NCBI RefSeq assembly: GCF_946187255.1
Contig: NZ_CAMHRZ010000083.1
Span: 1 to 12,520, forward strand
Origin: an uncultured Ruminococcus sp.
GTDB lineage: Bacteria; Bacillota; Clostridia; Oscillospirales; Ruminococcaceae
Direction: 5' to 3'
DNA: 12,520 nt
Below the pieces are notes generated by a model. The model did no database searches and was not told where the DNA came from. It saw only the letters and a list, made by a program, of their open reading frames with translations. Position 1 is the first letter of the stretch; the number at the start of each line of letters is the position of its first letter. A program made the position numbers and the translations under genes. Positions 5,777 to 12,520 of the stretch are shown here, piece after piece.

Positions 5777-7744
5777 ATGAGAAAAAGTATAAGAGCACTT
5801 TGTGCAGTAACAAGTGCGGTCATGGTAATGGGCATGATGCCTTTGTCAGCAGCTGCTGCAAAGGAGGGTGAGATCATCAAAGGTAACTTTTACTATCCCT
5901 CTGATGACAAGGGCGAACTGCAAAAGCAGGATTATTTTTACAGCGACAGCTATTTCAAAACATCGTCCGCTAAAGATAATGCACACCTGACTACCATGTC
6001 TTTGGTGCTCTCACTTTCTTTCAGCAACGGCAAGGATGGTGTGACCAAGCTGTTTGACCAGATCGGTTTTGATAACGTGAAGACATACGACCTTGATGCT
6101 GAACCCACAAAGGATACCATCGGTACTGCCATTGCCCACAAGAAGATAGGCGACAGTGACCTGATCGCAGTATCACTGAGGGGAACAAATTACGAAAAGG
6201 AATGGGCTTCCAATTTCCTTTCGGGCATATCGGGCGATGCTTCTGGTTTTGCTGCCGCTTCCGAAAAGGTAAACGAAAGGCTGAAAGCATATATCGCTGA
6301 TAATGATCTTAAAAATGTGAAGATATGGATAAGCGGCTATTCCAGGAGCGGTGCAGTCGCAGACCTCACGGGCGTTTACATAAACGAACACCCCGATGAA
6401 TTCAATACCTCTGCCGATGATGTATTCGTATACACCTTTGAAGCGCCTCTTGCTTCCTCTTCTGACAAGAAGTATGACAATATCTACTGCATAAGAGACA
6501 AAAACGATGTGGTGAACTATATCTATCCCACAGGCTGGGGGTTCTATTCAAACGGTAAGGATCAGTGGGTAGGCACCGACAAGGATCTGCCGACCTACAA
6601 GCTGGTAATGGATAAGAATATCGATATAGCTCAGTTCGGCAGCATGAAACAGGATGAATTCCTCACCGAATTTACTGTATTCTTCTCGGATAGCATGACC
6701 CGTGAGGAGTATTCACAGGGGCTTGAAACACAGATAAGTGCTCTGCTGGAAATGTACTACGGAAAAACTCCGAAGGAGAGAGAAGATCTTCAGGGTATGG
6801 TGCTGGGTATGTATATTTCGCAGATACAGCTTAACCCGATGGCAAAGCAGATGCTGTTACGCGACTTCTACGGCATAACACAGCACAACAGCGACAAGAT
6901 GTACAAGAAGTTCGCTGACGATATCTGCGCACTTATGGACAAATCTACCCTTTACACCGCAGCTTCGGCGGGAAGCGGTCCCATAACTGCGGAGGAATAT
7001 GTCACACTGAGATCGTCGGTATATCCTCTGCTTAGGGCACTGGGTCCGACTCTGGTGAAGGACTATATGTACAGTATCGGCATAAACTATGATGAAGCGC
7101 TCCCCGCAGACTACAACGACCCCGATTTCGATCCCGACAGGGATCCTCTGTTCACGGGAAAGGTCTCTGATGAGCTGCCCACCGGCGATGAAGATACTAC
7201 AAGTGAAGAGAACACCGATCCCCGCGATCTCGCCGCAGAAGCAGGCGCAGCGGCAGGCTTCAACGCAGGTCTGAAAGACGGTGTGCCCTTCAATGCAGTA
7301 CATGGTGCAAGCTATGATGATACTCCCGTTGAGGGCATAGCCGCAGAGTATGCGGATGTCTACAAAGCAGCCTATGCCGAGAAATACGAGGAAGGCTTCA
7401 AGACAGGGACTGCCTCACAGATCAGCTTCTTCCACACACTGACATTCCTCAAAAATGTGGAAAACATCATAGGTGACCATTATCTGATAAAGGTATTTGA
7501 TAAGGTCAAGACCGCTGACGGTTACTATATGGGTATCTTCGATGATGAGGTGAAGGGCGATATCAACGGCGACGGTATCGTGAACGTTTCCGATATCGCA
7601 AAAGTTGCTGCCTATGTAAAGGGCATCAAGCCACTGACAGAGGATGAACTCGCACGCGCTGATGTAAACGGCGACAAGCTCGTCAACGTAAGCGACATCT
7701 CGCTTTTAGCCGCTCATGTAAAAGGCGTAAAAGTATTGAAGTAA
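5777..7744 (+). CDS. Secreted lipase-like alpha/beta hydrolase with type I dockerin
   Basis: This 655-residue protein has a signal peptide (MRKSIR, hydrophobic 7-24, cleavage near AAAA 25-28). Residues about 60-270 resemble the class 3 lipase/DUF2974 type of alpha/beta hydrolase: VSLRGT (132-137) as the oxyanion region, the nucleophile elbow GYSRSG with S189, and RDKNDVVN (240-247) as the acid region (D241 or D244). H568 in GDHYLIKVFD is a plausible catalytic histidine after a long helical insertion. The elbow departs from GxSxG, having Ser at the fifth position before Gly. An acidic linker (about 445-482) and an Ala/Gly-rich stretch (about 485-545) precede the end. The dockerin, 594-655, has two calcium-binding loops (D595-D606, D629-D640), both with Val-Ser at the usual cohesin-recognition positions. 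It should dock to a cohesin outside the cell; the substrate (lipid, acetyl or feruloyl ester) is not determined. The start has GGGAGGG upstream. Confidence 0.9.
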   Translation: MRKSIRALCAVTSAVMVMGMMPLSAAAAKEGEIIKGNFYYPSDDKGELQKQDYFYSDSYFKTSSAKDNAHLTTMSLVLSLSFSNGKDGVTKLFDQIGFDNVKTYDLDAEPTKDTIGTAIAHKKIGDSDLIAVSLRGTNYEKEWASNFLSGISGDASGFAAASEKVNERLKAYIADNDLKNVKIWISGYSRSGAVADLTGVYINEHPDEFNTSADDVFVYTFEAPLASSSDKKYDNIYCIRDKNDVVNYIYPTGWGFYSNGKDQWVGTDKDLPTYKLVMDKNIDIAQFGSMKQDEFLTEFTVFFSDSMTREEYSQGLETQISALLEMYYGKTPKEREDLQGMVLGMYISQIQLNPMAKQMLLRDFYGITQHNSDKMYKKFADDICALMDKSTLYTAASAGSGPITAEEYVTLRSSVYPLLRALGPTLVKDYMYSIGINYDEALPADYNDPDFDPDRDPLFTGKVSDELPTGDEDTTSEENTDPRDLAAEAGAAAGFNAGLKDGVPFNAVHGASYDDTPVEGIAAEYADVYKAAYAEKYEEGFKTGTASQISFFHTLTFLKNVENIIGDHYLIKVFDKVKTADGYYMGIFDDEVKGDINGDGIVNVSDIAKVAAYVKGIKPLTEDELARADVNGDKLVNVSDISLLAAHVKGVKVLK

Positions 7745-7756
7745 TACATAAGAAAA

Positions 7757-7790
7757 GTCGGGCGCGGTTTCCTGCTCCCGACATTTCTGT
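7757..7790 (+). terminator. Weak terminator-like hairpin after the dockerin gene
   Basis: GTCGGG (7757-7762) pairs with CCCGAC (7777-7782) across a 14-base loop and is followed by ATTTCTGTT, an interrupted U-tract. Termination may be partial, letting some transcription reach the CorA gene, for which no separate promoter is evident. Confidence 0.5.
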
Positions 7791-7800
7791 TACATCACAG

Positions 7801-7816
7801 AGCTGAGATATCAGCT
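7801..7816 (+). other. Small hairpin before the CorA gene
   Basis: AGCTGA-GATA-TCAGCT is a perfect 6-bp stem with a four-base loop, ending three bases before the CGGAG ribosome binding site. It could affect translation initiation. It is too short to be a magnesium riboswitch, and none is visible. Confidence 0.35.
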
Positions 7817-7830
7817 AAACGGAGAAAACA

Positions 7831-8748
7831 ATGTTCTATTATATAAAAAACACACTTGAAAACGCAAAGCTACCCGCTGACAAAAAATATCCCGCACAGT
7901 TTGTCGCTGTCCTGACCTCCGCTGAATGGCAGGAGCAGAGAGAGCGGTTCGATATGGGGATAGAAATGGATATAGACCTTTCCGCCGTACATTCCACCAA
8001 AGCCGAAGTCAACTATGATTCTCTTACGGGAACATTTTCCGTCCCCGACCGCAGCGACCCTTCCGAATCCTGCACGAATTTCGCCTTTGCACTGGATGAA
8101 AAGGGTATAGTATTTATCGATGACAGCGGAATGGTCAACAGTATCATCGGGAATATCATACGCTCAAAGAAATGGGCGCTGCCAAGCCTTGAAAGGTTCA
8201 TATACGACTTTCTGGAACAGATCGTCACCAATGATCAGGTGATGCTTGAAGAACTGGACAAGGAGCTGGACACGATAGAATCAAGTATCCTGGAAGGCAA
8301 CGAAGCAGACCCGTCACTGAGGGTCAGCCGTATCAGGAGCGACCTGCGTGACCTGCGGGTACACTATGAACAGCTGCTGGATCTCAGTCAGGAACTGGAA
8401 GAGAACGAAAACAACTTTTTCCAGAAAGAAAATGTAAGGTACTTCCACCTTTTCAATCAGAGGGTATCGAGACTGCATGACATAACCTCGTCACTGAGGG
8501 AGTATTCCATACAGATTCGCGACCTTTATCAGTCAAGACTGGACATAAAACAGAACCGCATAATGACAGTGCTGACTGTTATCACTTCCATCTTTATGCC
8601 CCTTACGCTGATAGCGGGCTGGTACGGCATGAATTTCAAATATATGCCCGAACTGGAATACAGGATGGCTTATCCTATCGTGATAATTATAAGCGTACTG
8701 ATCGTGCTGCTCAGCCTTGTGTTCTTCAAAAAGAAAAAATGGCTATGA
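7831..8748 (+). CDS. corA: CorA-family divalent cation channel
   Basis: This 305-residue member of the CorA family is an inner-membrane pentameric channel for Mg2+ (sometimes Co2+ or Ni2+). The defining YGMN motif is Y265-N268, at the end of the first of two C-terminal transmembrane helices (about 245-264 and 280-299), with the short loop FKYMPELEYRM between them. The tail KKKKW is basic and cytoplasmic, as in the family. The N-terminal two thirds form the soluble sensor domain, with long helices at about 130-245 rich in Glu, Leu and Asp (MLEELDKELDTIESSI). Length is typical for compact CorA proteins. CGGAG seven bases upstream supports the ATG. Whether it moves Mg2+ or another ion cannot be told from sequence. 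The following gene is a cation exporter, but a 101-bp gap separates them. Confidence 0.93.
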   Translation: MFYYIKNTLENAKLPADKKYPAQFVAVLTSAEWQEQRERFDMGIEMDIDLSAVHSTKAEVNYDSLTGTFSVPDRSDPSESCTNFAFALDEKGIVFIDDSGMVNSIIGNIIRSKKWALPSLERFIYDFLEQIVTNDQVMLEELDKELDTIESSILEGNEADPSLRVSRIRSDLRDLRVHYEQLLDLSQELEENENNFFQKENVRYFHLFNQRVSRLHDITSSLREYSIQIRDLYQSRLDIKQNRIMTVLTVITSIFMPLTLIAGWYGMNFKYMPELEYRMAYPIVIIISVLIVLLSLVFFKKKKWL

Positions 8749-8790
8749 CGCTGTACTTTTTCGGTATAAGTGGAATAGGATATATATGAC

Positions 8791-8816
8791 GGGTGACGGG
8801 ATCTGCCCATTCACCC
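8791..8816. other. Hairpin in the corA-CDF intergenic gap
   Basis: GGGTGA (8791-8796) pairs with TCACCC (8811-8816), with a further GGG/CCC inside. No U-tract follows on either strand, so it is not a standard terminator. It may end the corA mRNA by 3' processing or shape the leader of the exporter. No good promoter is seen in 8749-8849. Confidence 0.35.
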
Positions 8817-8849
8817 ACAACAATAGTGTAGTTGATCGGAGATGAAAAT

Positions 8850-9740
8850 ATGAATACAGATAAAGAAAACAATCAGTCGGCTGTGGCGCTGAGAGTGTCG
8901 GCGGTAAGCATCATCGTCAATGTGGTGCTTTCATTGCTGAAACTGCTGGCGGGTATATTCGCCCATTCGGGAGCGATGATATCAGACGCTGTACATTCGG
9001 CATCGGACGTTCTCAGCACATTCGTGGTTATAATAGGCGTTAAGCTGGCTGAAAAAAAGCCCGACAAGGAACACCCCTACGGTCATGAGCGGATGGAGTG
9101 TGTGGCTTCGGAGATACTGGCTGTGGTGCTTGCGGCAACGGGCTTGGGAATAGGACTGAAAGGAGTACAAAAGATAGTTGCTCAGGGTTCGGAGATACCT
9201 GTGGAGCCGGGAGTACTTGCACTGGCTGCAGCGGTGGCTTCAATGGTGATAAAGGAGCTGATGTACCATTACACCAAGCGGGCGGCAAAGCAGATAAACT
9301 CGGGGGCGCTGATGGCTGATGCATGGCATCACCGATCGGATGCACTGTCCTCTGTGGGAGCATTCGCGGGTATATTGGGAGCGAGAATGGGACTGACTGT
9401 CCTTGACCCTCTCGCAAGCGTGATTATCTGCGTATTTATCGAAAAGGCAGCCTATGATATATTCCTCGATGCAGTCAACAAGATGGTCGATCATTCATGT
9501 CCCGATGAGACCGTAGACGAGATGAAAGAAGTCATTATGAATGTGGATGACGTTATCGGCATAGACGAGCTGAAAACCAGACTTTTCGGCGCAAAGATAT
9601 ACGTCGAGGTGGAGATACTGATGGACGCTAAAAAAACACTGGTGGAAGCCCACAATACGGCAGAAGAAGTCCATGATGCCATCGAATCACATTTCCCCGA
9701 AGTAAAGCACTGTATGGTACACGTTAATCCCGATATTTGA
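8850..9740 (+). CDS. Cation diffusion facilitator (CDF) metal exporter
   Basis: A 296-residue inner-membrane antiporter of the CDF family, expelling Zn2+, Fe2+, Mn2+ or similar in exchange for protons. There are about six membrane helices in residues 12-205. The metal site in helix 2 is H49-x3-D53 (AVHSASD) and in helix 5 H160-x3-D164 (WHHRSD). The conserved loop after helix 2 is HPYGHERME (75-83). The C-terminal ferredoxin-like cytoplasmic domain (about 212-296) carries H268, H275, H287 and H291, possible regulatory metal ligands. HxxxD in helix 5 fits Zn/Fe-type rather than Mn-type exporters, but the ion is uncertain. The start is ATG 8850, with GGAG eight bases upstream; an upstream in-frame TTG at 8832 overlaps this site and is rejected. 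Confidence 0.93.
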   Translation: MNTDKENNQSAVALRVSAVSIIVNVVLSLLKLLAGIFAHSGAMISDAVHSASDVLSTFVVIIGVKLAEKKPDKEHPYGHERMECVASEILAVVLAATGLGIGLKGVQKIVAQGSEIPVEPGVLALAAAVASMVIKELMYHYTKRAAKQINSGALMADAWHHRSDALSSVGAFAGILGARMGLTVLDPLASVIICVFIEKAAYDIFLDAVNKMVDHSCPDETVDEMKEVIMNVDDVIGIDELKTRLFGAKIYVEVEILMDAKKTLVEAHNTAEEVHDAIESHFPEVKHCMVHVNPDI

Positions 9741-9748
9741 TATGAAAA

Positions 9749-9786
9749 GACCCGCTGTGGGATATACCGCAGCGGGTCAGATTTTT
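9749..9786. terminator. Terminator between convergent CDF and minus operon
   Basis: Bases 9749-9760 pair with 9767-9778 (12 bp, one G-U pair), loop GATATA, followed by AGATTTTTATT on the plus strand. On the minus strand the stem is followed by TTTTC, so it should also end the operon that finishes at 9816. Confidence 0.9.
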
Positions 9787-9815
9787 ATTACTCCTTTTTT
9801 ACAAGAGTGTTCGTT

Positions 9816-10100
9816 TTATATTCTCCTGTAGGTCTTCCGATCACTGTCATTAAATTCTGCTTCTGCATACTCGCCGTGATCCAGATCTGCAAGATCTGCC
9901 ACAGAACTGTCGATCTGCAATATATCAGCCAGTGAAACGATCCTTGCATCTTCGAGGGTATGGATTTCACCGCATAAGAACTGCCAGCATCCGTCCTCAT
10001 CATGTGAAACATACAAGATAGGTCTGTGTTCGTCCAAAACATGACAGCAAGTAAAACAGGCTGTATCGGGCGGATCAGAAAAAGGAAAAAATGTTATCAT
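9816..10100 (-). CDS. Small acidic Cys-containing protein, unknown function
   Basis: A 94-residue protein, strongly acidic in its second half (many Asp/Glu at 50-88), with no signal peptide or membrane segment. The N-terminus has C15-x2-C18-C19-H20, and C38 and C43 lie in SHDEDGCWQFLCG, so a metal site is conceivable. The phrase VSHDEDG-WQFLCG seems familiar from uncharacterised Firmicutes proteins, but I cannot name a family. AGAGGAG lies seven bases before the ATG, a strong argument that it is real. It starts 59 bp after the serine hydrolase stop and is probably the last gene of that operon. An overlapping frame (9788-10042) has no comparable start and is a shadow. Confidence 0.75.
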   Translation of the reverse strand: MITFFPFSDPPDTACFTCCHVLDEHRPILYVSHDEDGCWQFLCGEIHTLEDARIVSLADILQIDSSVADLADLDHGEYAEAEFNDSDRKTYRRI

Positions 10101-10159
10101 TGTATTACTCCTCTAAATCCCTTTTTTATCAGCAACACAAAAGCTAAAAAGAACTTTTA

Positions 10160-11029
10160 TCACTGCTGCGAAAGCTGCCTGCAAATCTCCTCAGCACAGC
10201 TTTCAAGAAGCCGACAAAGCTCGTCTGAACGTTCGGGCTGATGTGAAAGGCAGGCTATGACAAGCCCCTCATCGGGGTATACGAGACAGCGCTGTCCCCA
10301 TTTTCCCGAAAAGGTAAAATGATCCTCCGCCACACGGAAGAAATAACCGTAGCAGTCTCCTGCGCCTGTTTCAACATGGGGCGTAACCGCTTCGATGACA
10401 GCCTTCTCATTTATGATCCGATCGCCATGCCACTCCCCTTTTTGAAGATAGAGCCTGCCAAGAAGCGCGAACTCATGCACAGTTAGCTCCATGCCCGTTG
10501 CGCCGTAAAAATGCCCTTCGGGAGAAGTACGGCAGGATATCGCGGGGATGCCCAAAGGCTCAAACAACCGCTTTTCGAGATAGCTTTTCAGATCTCCGCC
10601 AACGGCATTTTCCGCTGCTGCGCCAACAAGGTAGGCGGGGATATTTGAGTAGTGAAAGCCTGTGTCCGAATAGTCGGTATCAAGTGAAAGTATCATCGAA
10701 AGCCAGTCTTCACCATCGGGGCGGAAAGGATACTTCCCTGCTGTCATCGTGAGAAAACGAGCAAAGGGCAGTTTTTTGAAGTCCTCCGTCATCATGGGGC
10801 CGTACGGTGTATCAAGGAATTCGGCAAGGGGTACTTCTGCCGAAAGCAGACCGTCATCGCAGGCAAGTGAAAATGCCGCAGAGGTGACTGATTTGGTCAC
10901 CGAATATACGGGGAAGCGAATGTCCTCACCTGCTGTGTGGTGCAGGACTGTCTCTCCGTTATGAAAGACCTCGATAGCATGGATATCGAGGTCTGCTTCT
11001 TTCAAACGCTTTAAGAAAATACCGTACAT
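10160..11029 (-). CDS. Cytoplasmic serine hydrolase, beta-lactamase/PBP fold
   Basis: A 289-residue protein of the class C beta-lactamase-like family (Pfam Beta-lactamase type). The catalytic Ser-Lys pair is S43-V-T-K46 in YSVTKS, and the second motif is Y127-S-N129. The third motif, normally KTG or HxG, appears as SGKWGQ (241-246), as in EstB-like esterases and many uncharacterised relatives rather than true beta-lactamases. There is no signal peptide, so it should be cytoplasmic and is unlikely to give beta-lactam resistance; an esterase or peptidase role is more plausible, substrate unknown. It starts three bases after the stop of the upstream fusion gene, with AAGGA inside that gene's end, implying translational coupling. 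The length is short for the family but keeps both core motifs. Confidence 0.9.
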   Translation of the reverse strand: MYGIFLKRLKEADLDIHAIEVFHNGETVLHHTAGEDIRFPVYSVTKSVTSAAFSLACDDGLLSAEVPLAEFLDTPYGPMMTEDFKKLPFARFLTMTAGKYPFRPDGEDWLSMILSLDTDYSDTGFHYSNIPAYLVGAAAENAVGGDLKSYLEKRLFEPLGIPAISCRTSPEGHFYGATGMELTVHEFALLGRLYLQKGEWHGDRIINEKAVIEAVTPHVETGAGDCYGYFFRVAEDHFTFSGKWGQRCLVYPDEGLVIACLSHQPERSDELCRLLESCAEEICRQLSQQ

Positions 11030-11032
11030 ATC

Positions 11033-12406
11033 TCAGTTCCTTATCAGCTCCTGCGGGATCTCGCTCGGATCATACATGACTTCTGAGTGATTGTCGCGCA
11101 CCAGAGCCTTTGAAATGATCTCCCCCGTCTTTCGGTCGCGGGTCAGCTTGTATATCTTTGAGATGCGGTAATACTTGTCACCCTCTTTTGAGAAGTGGTG
11201 ATCTTCTTCCAGCAGCTCAAATGTATACGGGAACTGCCGCTTGCTGCGAAGCTCTGCCCGAAGTTCGCCCTTTTCGCACCAAACGCACAGCTGTACGGGC
11301 TGATCGGTGCAGTTGCGGAAACGGTAATCCACATAGTTATAGCATACCGATGTTCCCGAACTGAAAGGCACACGCACGGGACCGTCGGGTGCCAGCGCAT
11401 CGGAATGACTGTGGAACTCGGTGACCTCCAGAGGGCTGTGGAGTATAAGATTATGTATCGTGTTAGCCAGATTGCAAAGACCTCCGCCGAGACCCGGCTC
11501 CAGCTTTCCGCCCGAGATTATACGCCCGTCGCGGTAGCCCTTTGCCGCAGTTATCTTGCCGACTGTCCGCCAGAAAGAAAAAGTCTCTCCGGGAAGTATC
11601 AGCATACCGTTCATAGTATCTCCGGCGATCCTTATATTTACCGCCTTGTTGCGCTGCAGTGTGGGGTCTATGCCCTTGCCCTTTTTTATGAGATGCGAGC
11701 TGTATGTCGATACCACGTTGGGCAGACGCTTTTGTGTGCGCCTGGTCGCAAAGCGTTCGCCGCTGACAGCGTCCTTCACTATCCGCTTTGCCTTTTCCTT
11801 AGCTTCGGATATGGCATAGGTGGTGTCGTTTATGTCACAGAACAGTATCTTCTCACTGCGCAGGAAAGGACGGTTTTTTCCGCTTGAATAGATATCCCCA
11901 AGCCTGTTGAAGAACGGTGTCTTTTCCCAGACTTTCAGGGCATAATACTCAAAATAGCGTTTCTGCCCCAGTTCCTTTTCGCCCTTGACTTCAACGAAAT
12001 GAACCAGGATACTGTCGATGCCGCTGCGGTTTGCGCCGCGAATATCAAGTATCAGCTGATCTCCGATACTTACCACTTTTTTCCTGTCAAGTCCCAGTAT
12101 GCCGAGAGCCTTTTTATAGCCTGAAACAGACGGCTTTTCGGCATCGCATACAAAGGGCGAGCCTACAGCTTCGGCAAAGGGGCGCACACGGGATATCTCG
12201 TTATCCGAAAGGAGCACCGTTTTAAGACCTGCGGCGCGTATCCTTTCAAATAGTGCCTTGATATCCTCATCGGCGGGATCACCGTGATGGACGAGGGTAT
12301 TATCTATGTCGAGTATCAGTCCCCTGTACCCTTTTTTGTACAGCTTATCATAATCAAGTGTATACACACTGTCCGCATAAGCTGCGGGAAACAGCTTTTT
12401 CAGCAT
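11033..12406 (-). CDS. Fusion of YqeG-type HAD phosphatase and VanW-family domain
   Basis: A 457-residue two-part protein. Residues 1-~170 match YqeG, a HAD-IIIA phosphatase related to phosphatidylglycerophosphatase: D33-x-D35-NT nucleophile motif, LLSDN (65-69), K91 in AEKPS, and GDQLILD (115-121). Residues ~185-457 match the whole VanW protein: TYAIS, KKGKGIDPTLQ.NKAVN (241-257), PGETFSFW (272-279), GGGLCNLANT (307-316), HSHSDAL and YNYVDYRF. VanW is an accessory protein of vanB-type glycopeptide-resistance clusters with no assigned activity. No van ligase, dehydrogenase or sensor genes are here, so resistance is not implied. In most Firmicutes the two parts are separate genes. The start ATG 12406 has AGGGAG eight bases upstream and fits the usual YqeG N-terminus; the frame is open 24 codons further but that part overlaps the previous gene. 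No signal peptide is evident. It overlaps the upstream gene by 7 nt and couples to the serine hydrolase downstream. Confidence 0.9.
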   Translation of the reverse strand: MLKKLFPAAYADSVYTLDYDKLYKKGYRGLILDIDNTLVHHGDPADEDIKALFERIRAAGLKTVLLSDNEISRVRPFAEAVGSPFVCDAEKPSVSGYKKALGILGLDRKKVVSIGDQLILDIRGANRSGIDSILVHFVEVKGEKELGQKRYFEYYALKVWEKTPFFNRLGDIYSSGKNRPFLRSEKILFCDINDTTYAISEAKEKAKRIVKDAVSGERFATRRTQKRLPNVVSTYSSHLIKKGKGIDPTLQRNKAVNIRIAGDTMNGMLILPGETFSFWRTVGKITAAKGYRDGRIISGGKLEPGLGGGLCNLANTIHNLILHSPLEVTEFHSHSDALAPDGPVRVPFSSGTSVCYNYVDYRFRNCTDQPVQLCVWCEKGELRAELRSKRQFPYTFELLEEDHHFSKEGDKYYRISKIYKLTRDRKTGEIISKALVRDNHSEVMYDPSEIPQELIRN

Positions 12407-12520
12407 ATTATCTTCTCCCTTCCGAGAATATGCCCGCAGACACGTTCGATCTGTTCGGGAAAGCTCTCTCCGAAGCATTTATCAAAAAATGCACTGCCAA
12501 TGGTAAAGCCCCACGCGCCT
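12400..12520 (-). CDS. C-terminal end of an unidentified enzyme (partial)
   Basis: Only the last 39 residues are in the window, reading GAWGFTIGSAFFDKCFGE at the left and ending HILGREKIIC before a TGA at 12402-12400. The GxxGFTIGSAFF stretch resembles the phosphate-binding C-terminal strand of TIM-barrel enzymes, but the family is not identified. Its stop overlaps the start of the YqeG-VanW gene by 7 nt, typical of translational coupling in an operon. The start lies beyond the window. Confidence 0.7.
   Translation of the reverse strand, partial: GAWGFTIGSAFFDKCFGESFPEQIERVCGHILGREKIIC

Noticed and set aside
10160..11029. Beta-lactamase antibiotic-resistance gene
   Set aside because: No signal peptide and no KTG third motif; it fits the broad esterase/peptidase relatives better.
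11195..11887. Plus-strand ORF of 230 codons inside the YqeG-VanW gene
   Set aside because: It is antisense to a well-supported VanW domain, with no SD or family features.
11033..12406. VanW domain as evidence of glycopeptide resistance
   Set aside because: No D-Ala-D-Lac ligase, dehydrogenase, dipeptidase or VanRS genes occur in the window, and VanW is widespread without resistance.
1..12520. CRISPR arrays, tRNA or rRNA genes, complete insertion sequences
   Set aside because: No regularly spaced repeats, cloverleaf, rRNA segments, transposase or terminal inverted repeats were seen.

Overview
The window looks like a chromosomal segment of a Gram-positive, anaerobic, fibre-degrading Clostridium-class bacterium, most likely a Ruminococcus. 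The pointers are a secreted hydrolase with a C-terminal type I dockerin, a second large secreted multidomain protein, AGGAGG-type ribosome binding sites, consensus sigma-A promoters with 17-bp spacers, and U-tailed hairpin terminators. Genus is an inference; there is no rRNA or other marker gene.

Layout. Positions 1-~445 are strikingly AT-rich and unlike the rest. They hold a small two-helix membrane ORF on the minus strand whose reading frame runs upstream without a start codon, so it may be frameshifted. Positions ~445-959 carry no conventional gene but are dense in signals: two strong divergent promoters (minus 654-682, plus 774-802), each driving a structured leader that ends in a hairpin plus U-tract followed directly by CGGGAGG. 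The plus leader feeds an ammonium transporter fused to a P-II sensor domain (960-2780). Two terminators follow, one of them shared with the convergent gene for an 829-residue secreted protein (2915-5404, minus). A 372-bp divergent intergenic region has one promoter per direction. It leads on the plus strand to a dockerin-bearing lipase-like protein (5777-7744), a CorA-type divalent cation channel (7831-8748) and a CDF-family cation exporter (8850-9740), ended by a bidirectional terminator.

From 12520 leftwards runs a compact minus-strand operon: the end of an unidentified enzyme, a YqeG-type HAD phosphatase fused to a VanW domain, a cytoplasmic serine hydrolase of the beta-lactamase/PBP fold, and a small acidic Cys-containing protein. 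Junctions of -7, +3 and +59 nt suggest co-transcription of at least the first three.

The strongest leads are the paired divergent attenuator-like leaders, the fused nitrogen-sensing transporter whose P-II T-loop lacks the uridylylated tyrosine, and the YqeG-VanW fusion. The other genes look like ordinary transport and surface functions with no evident joint pathway.
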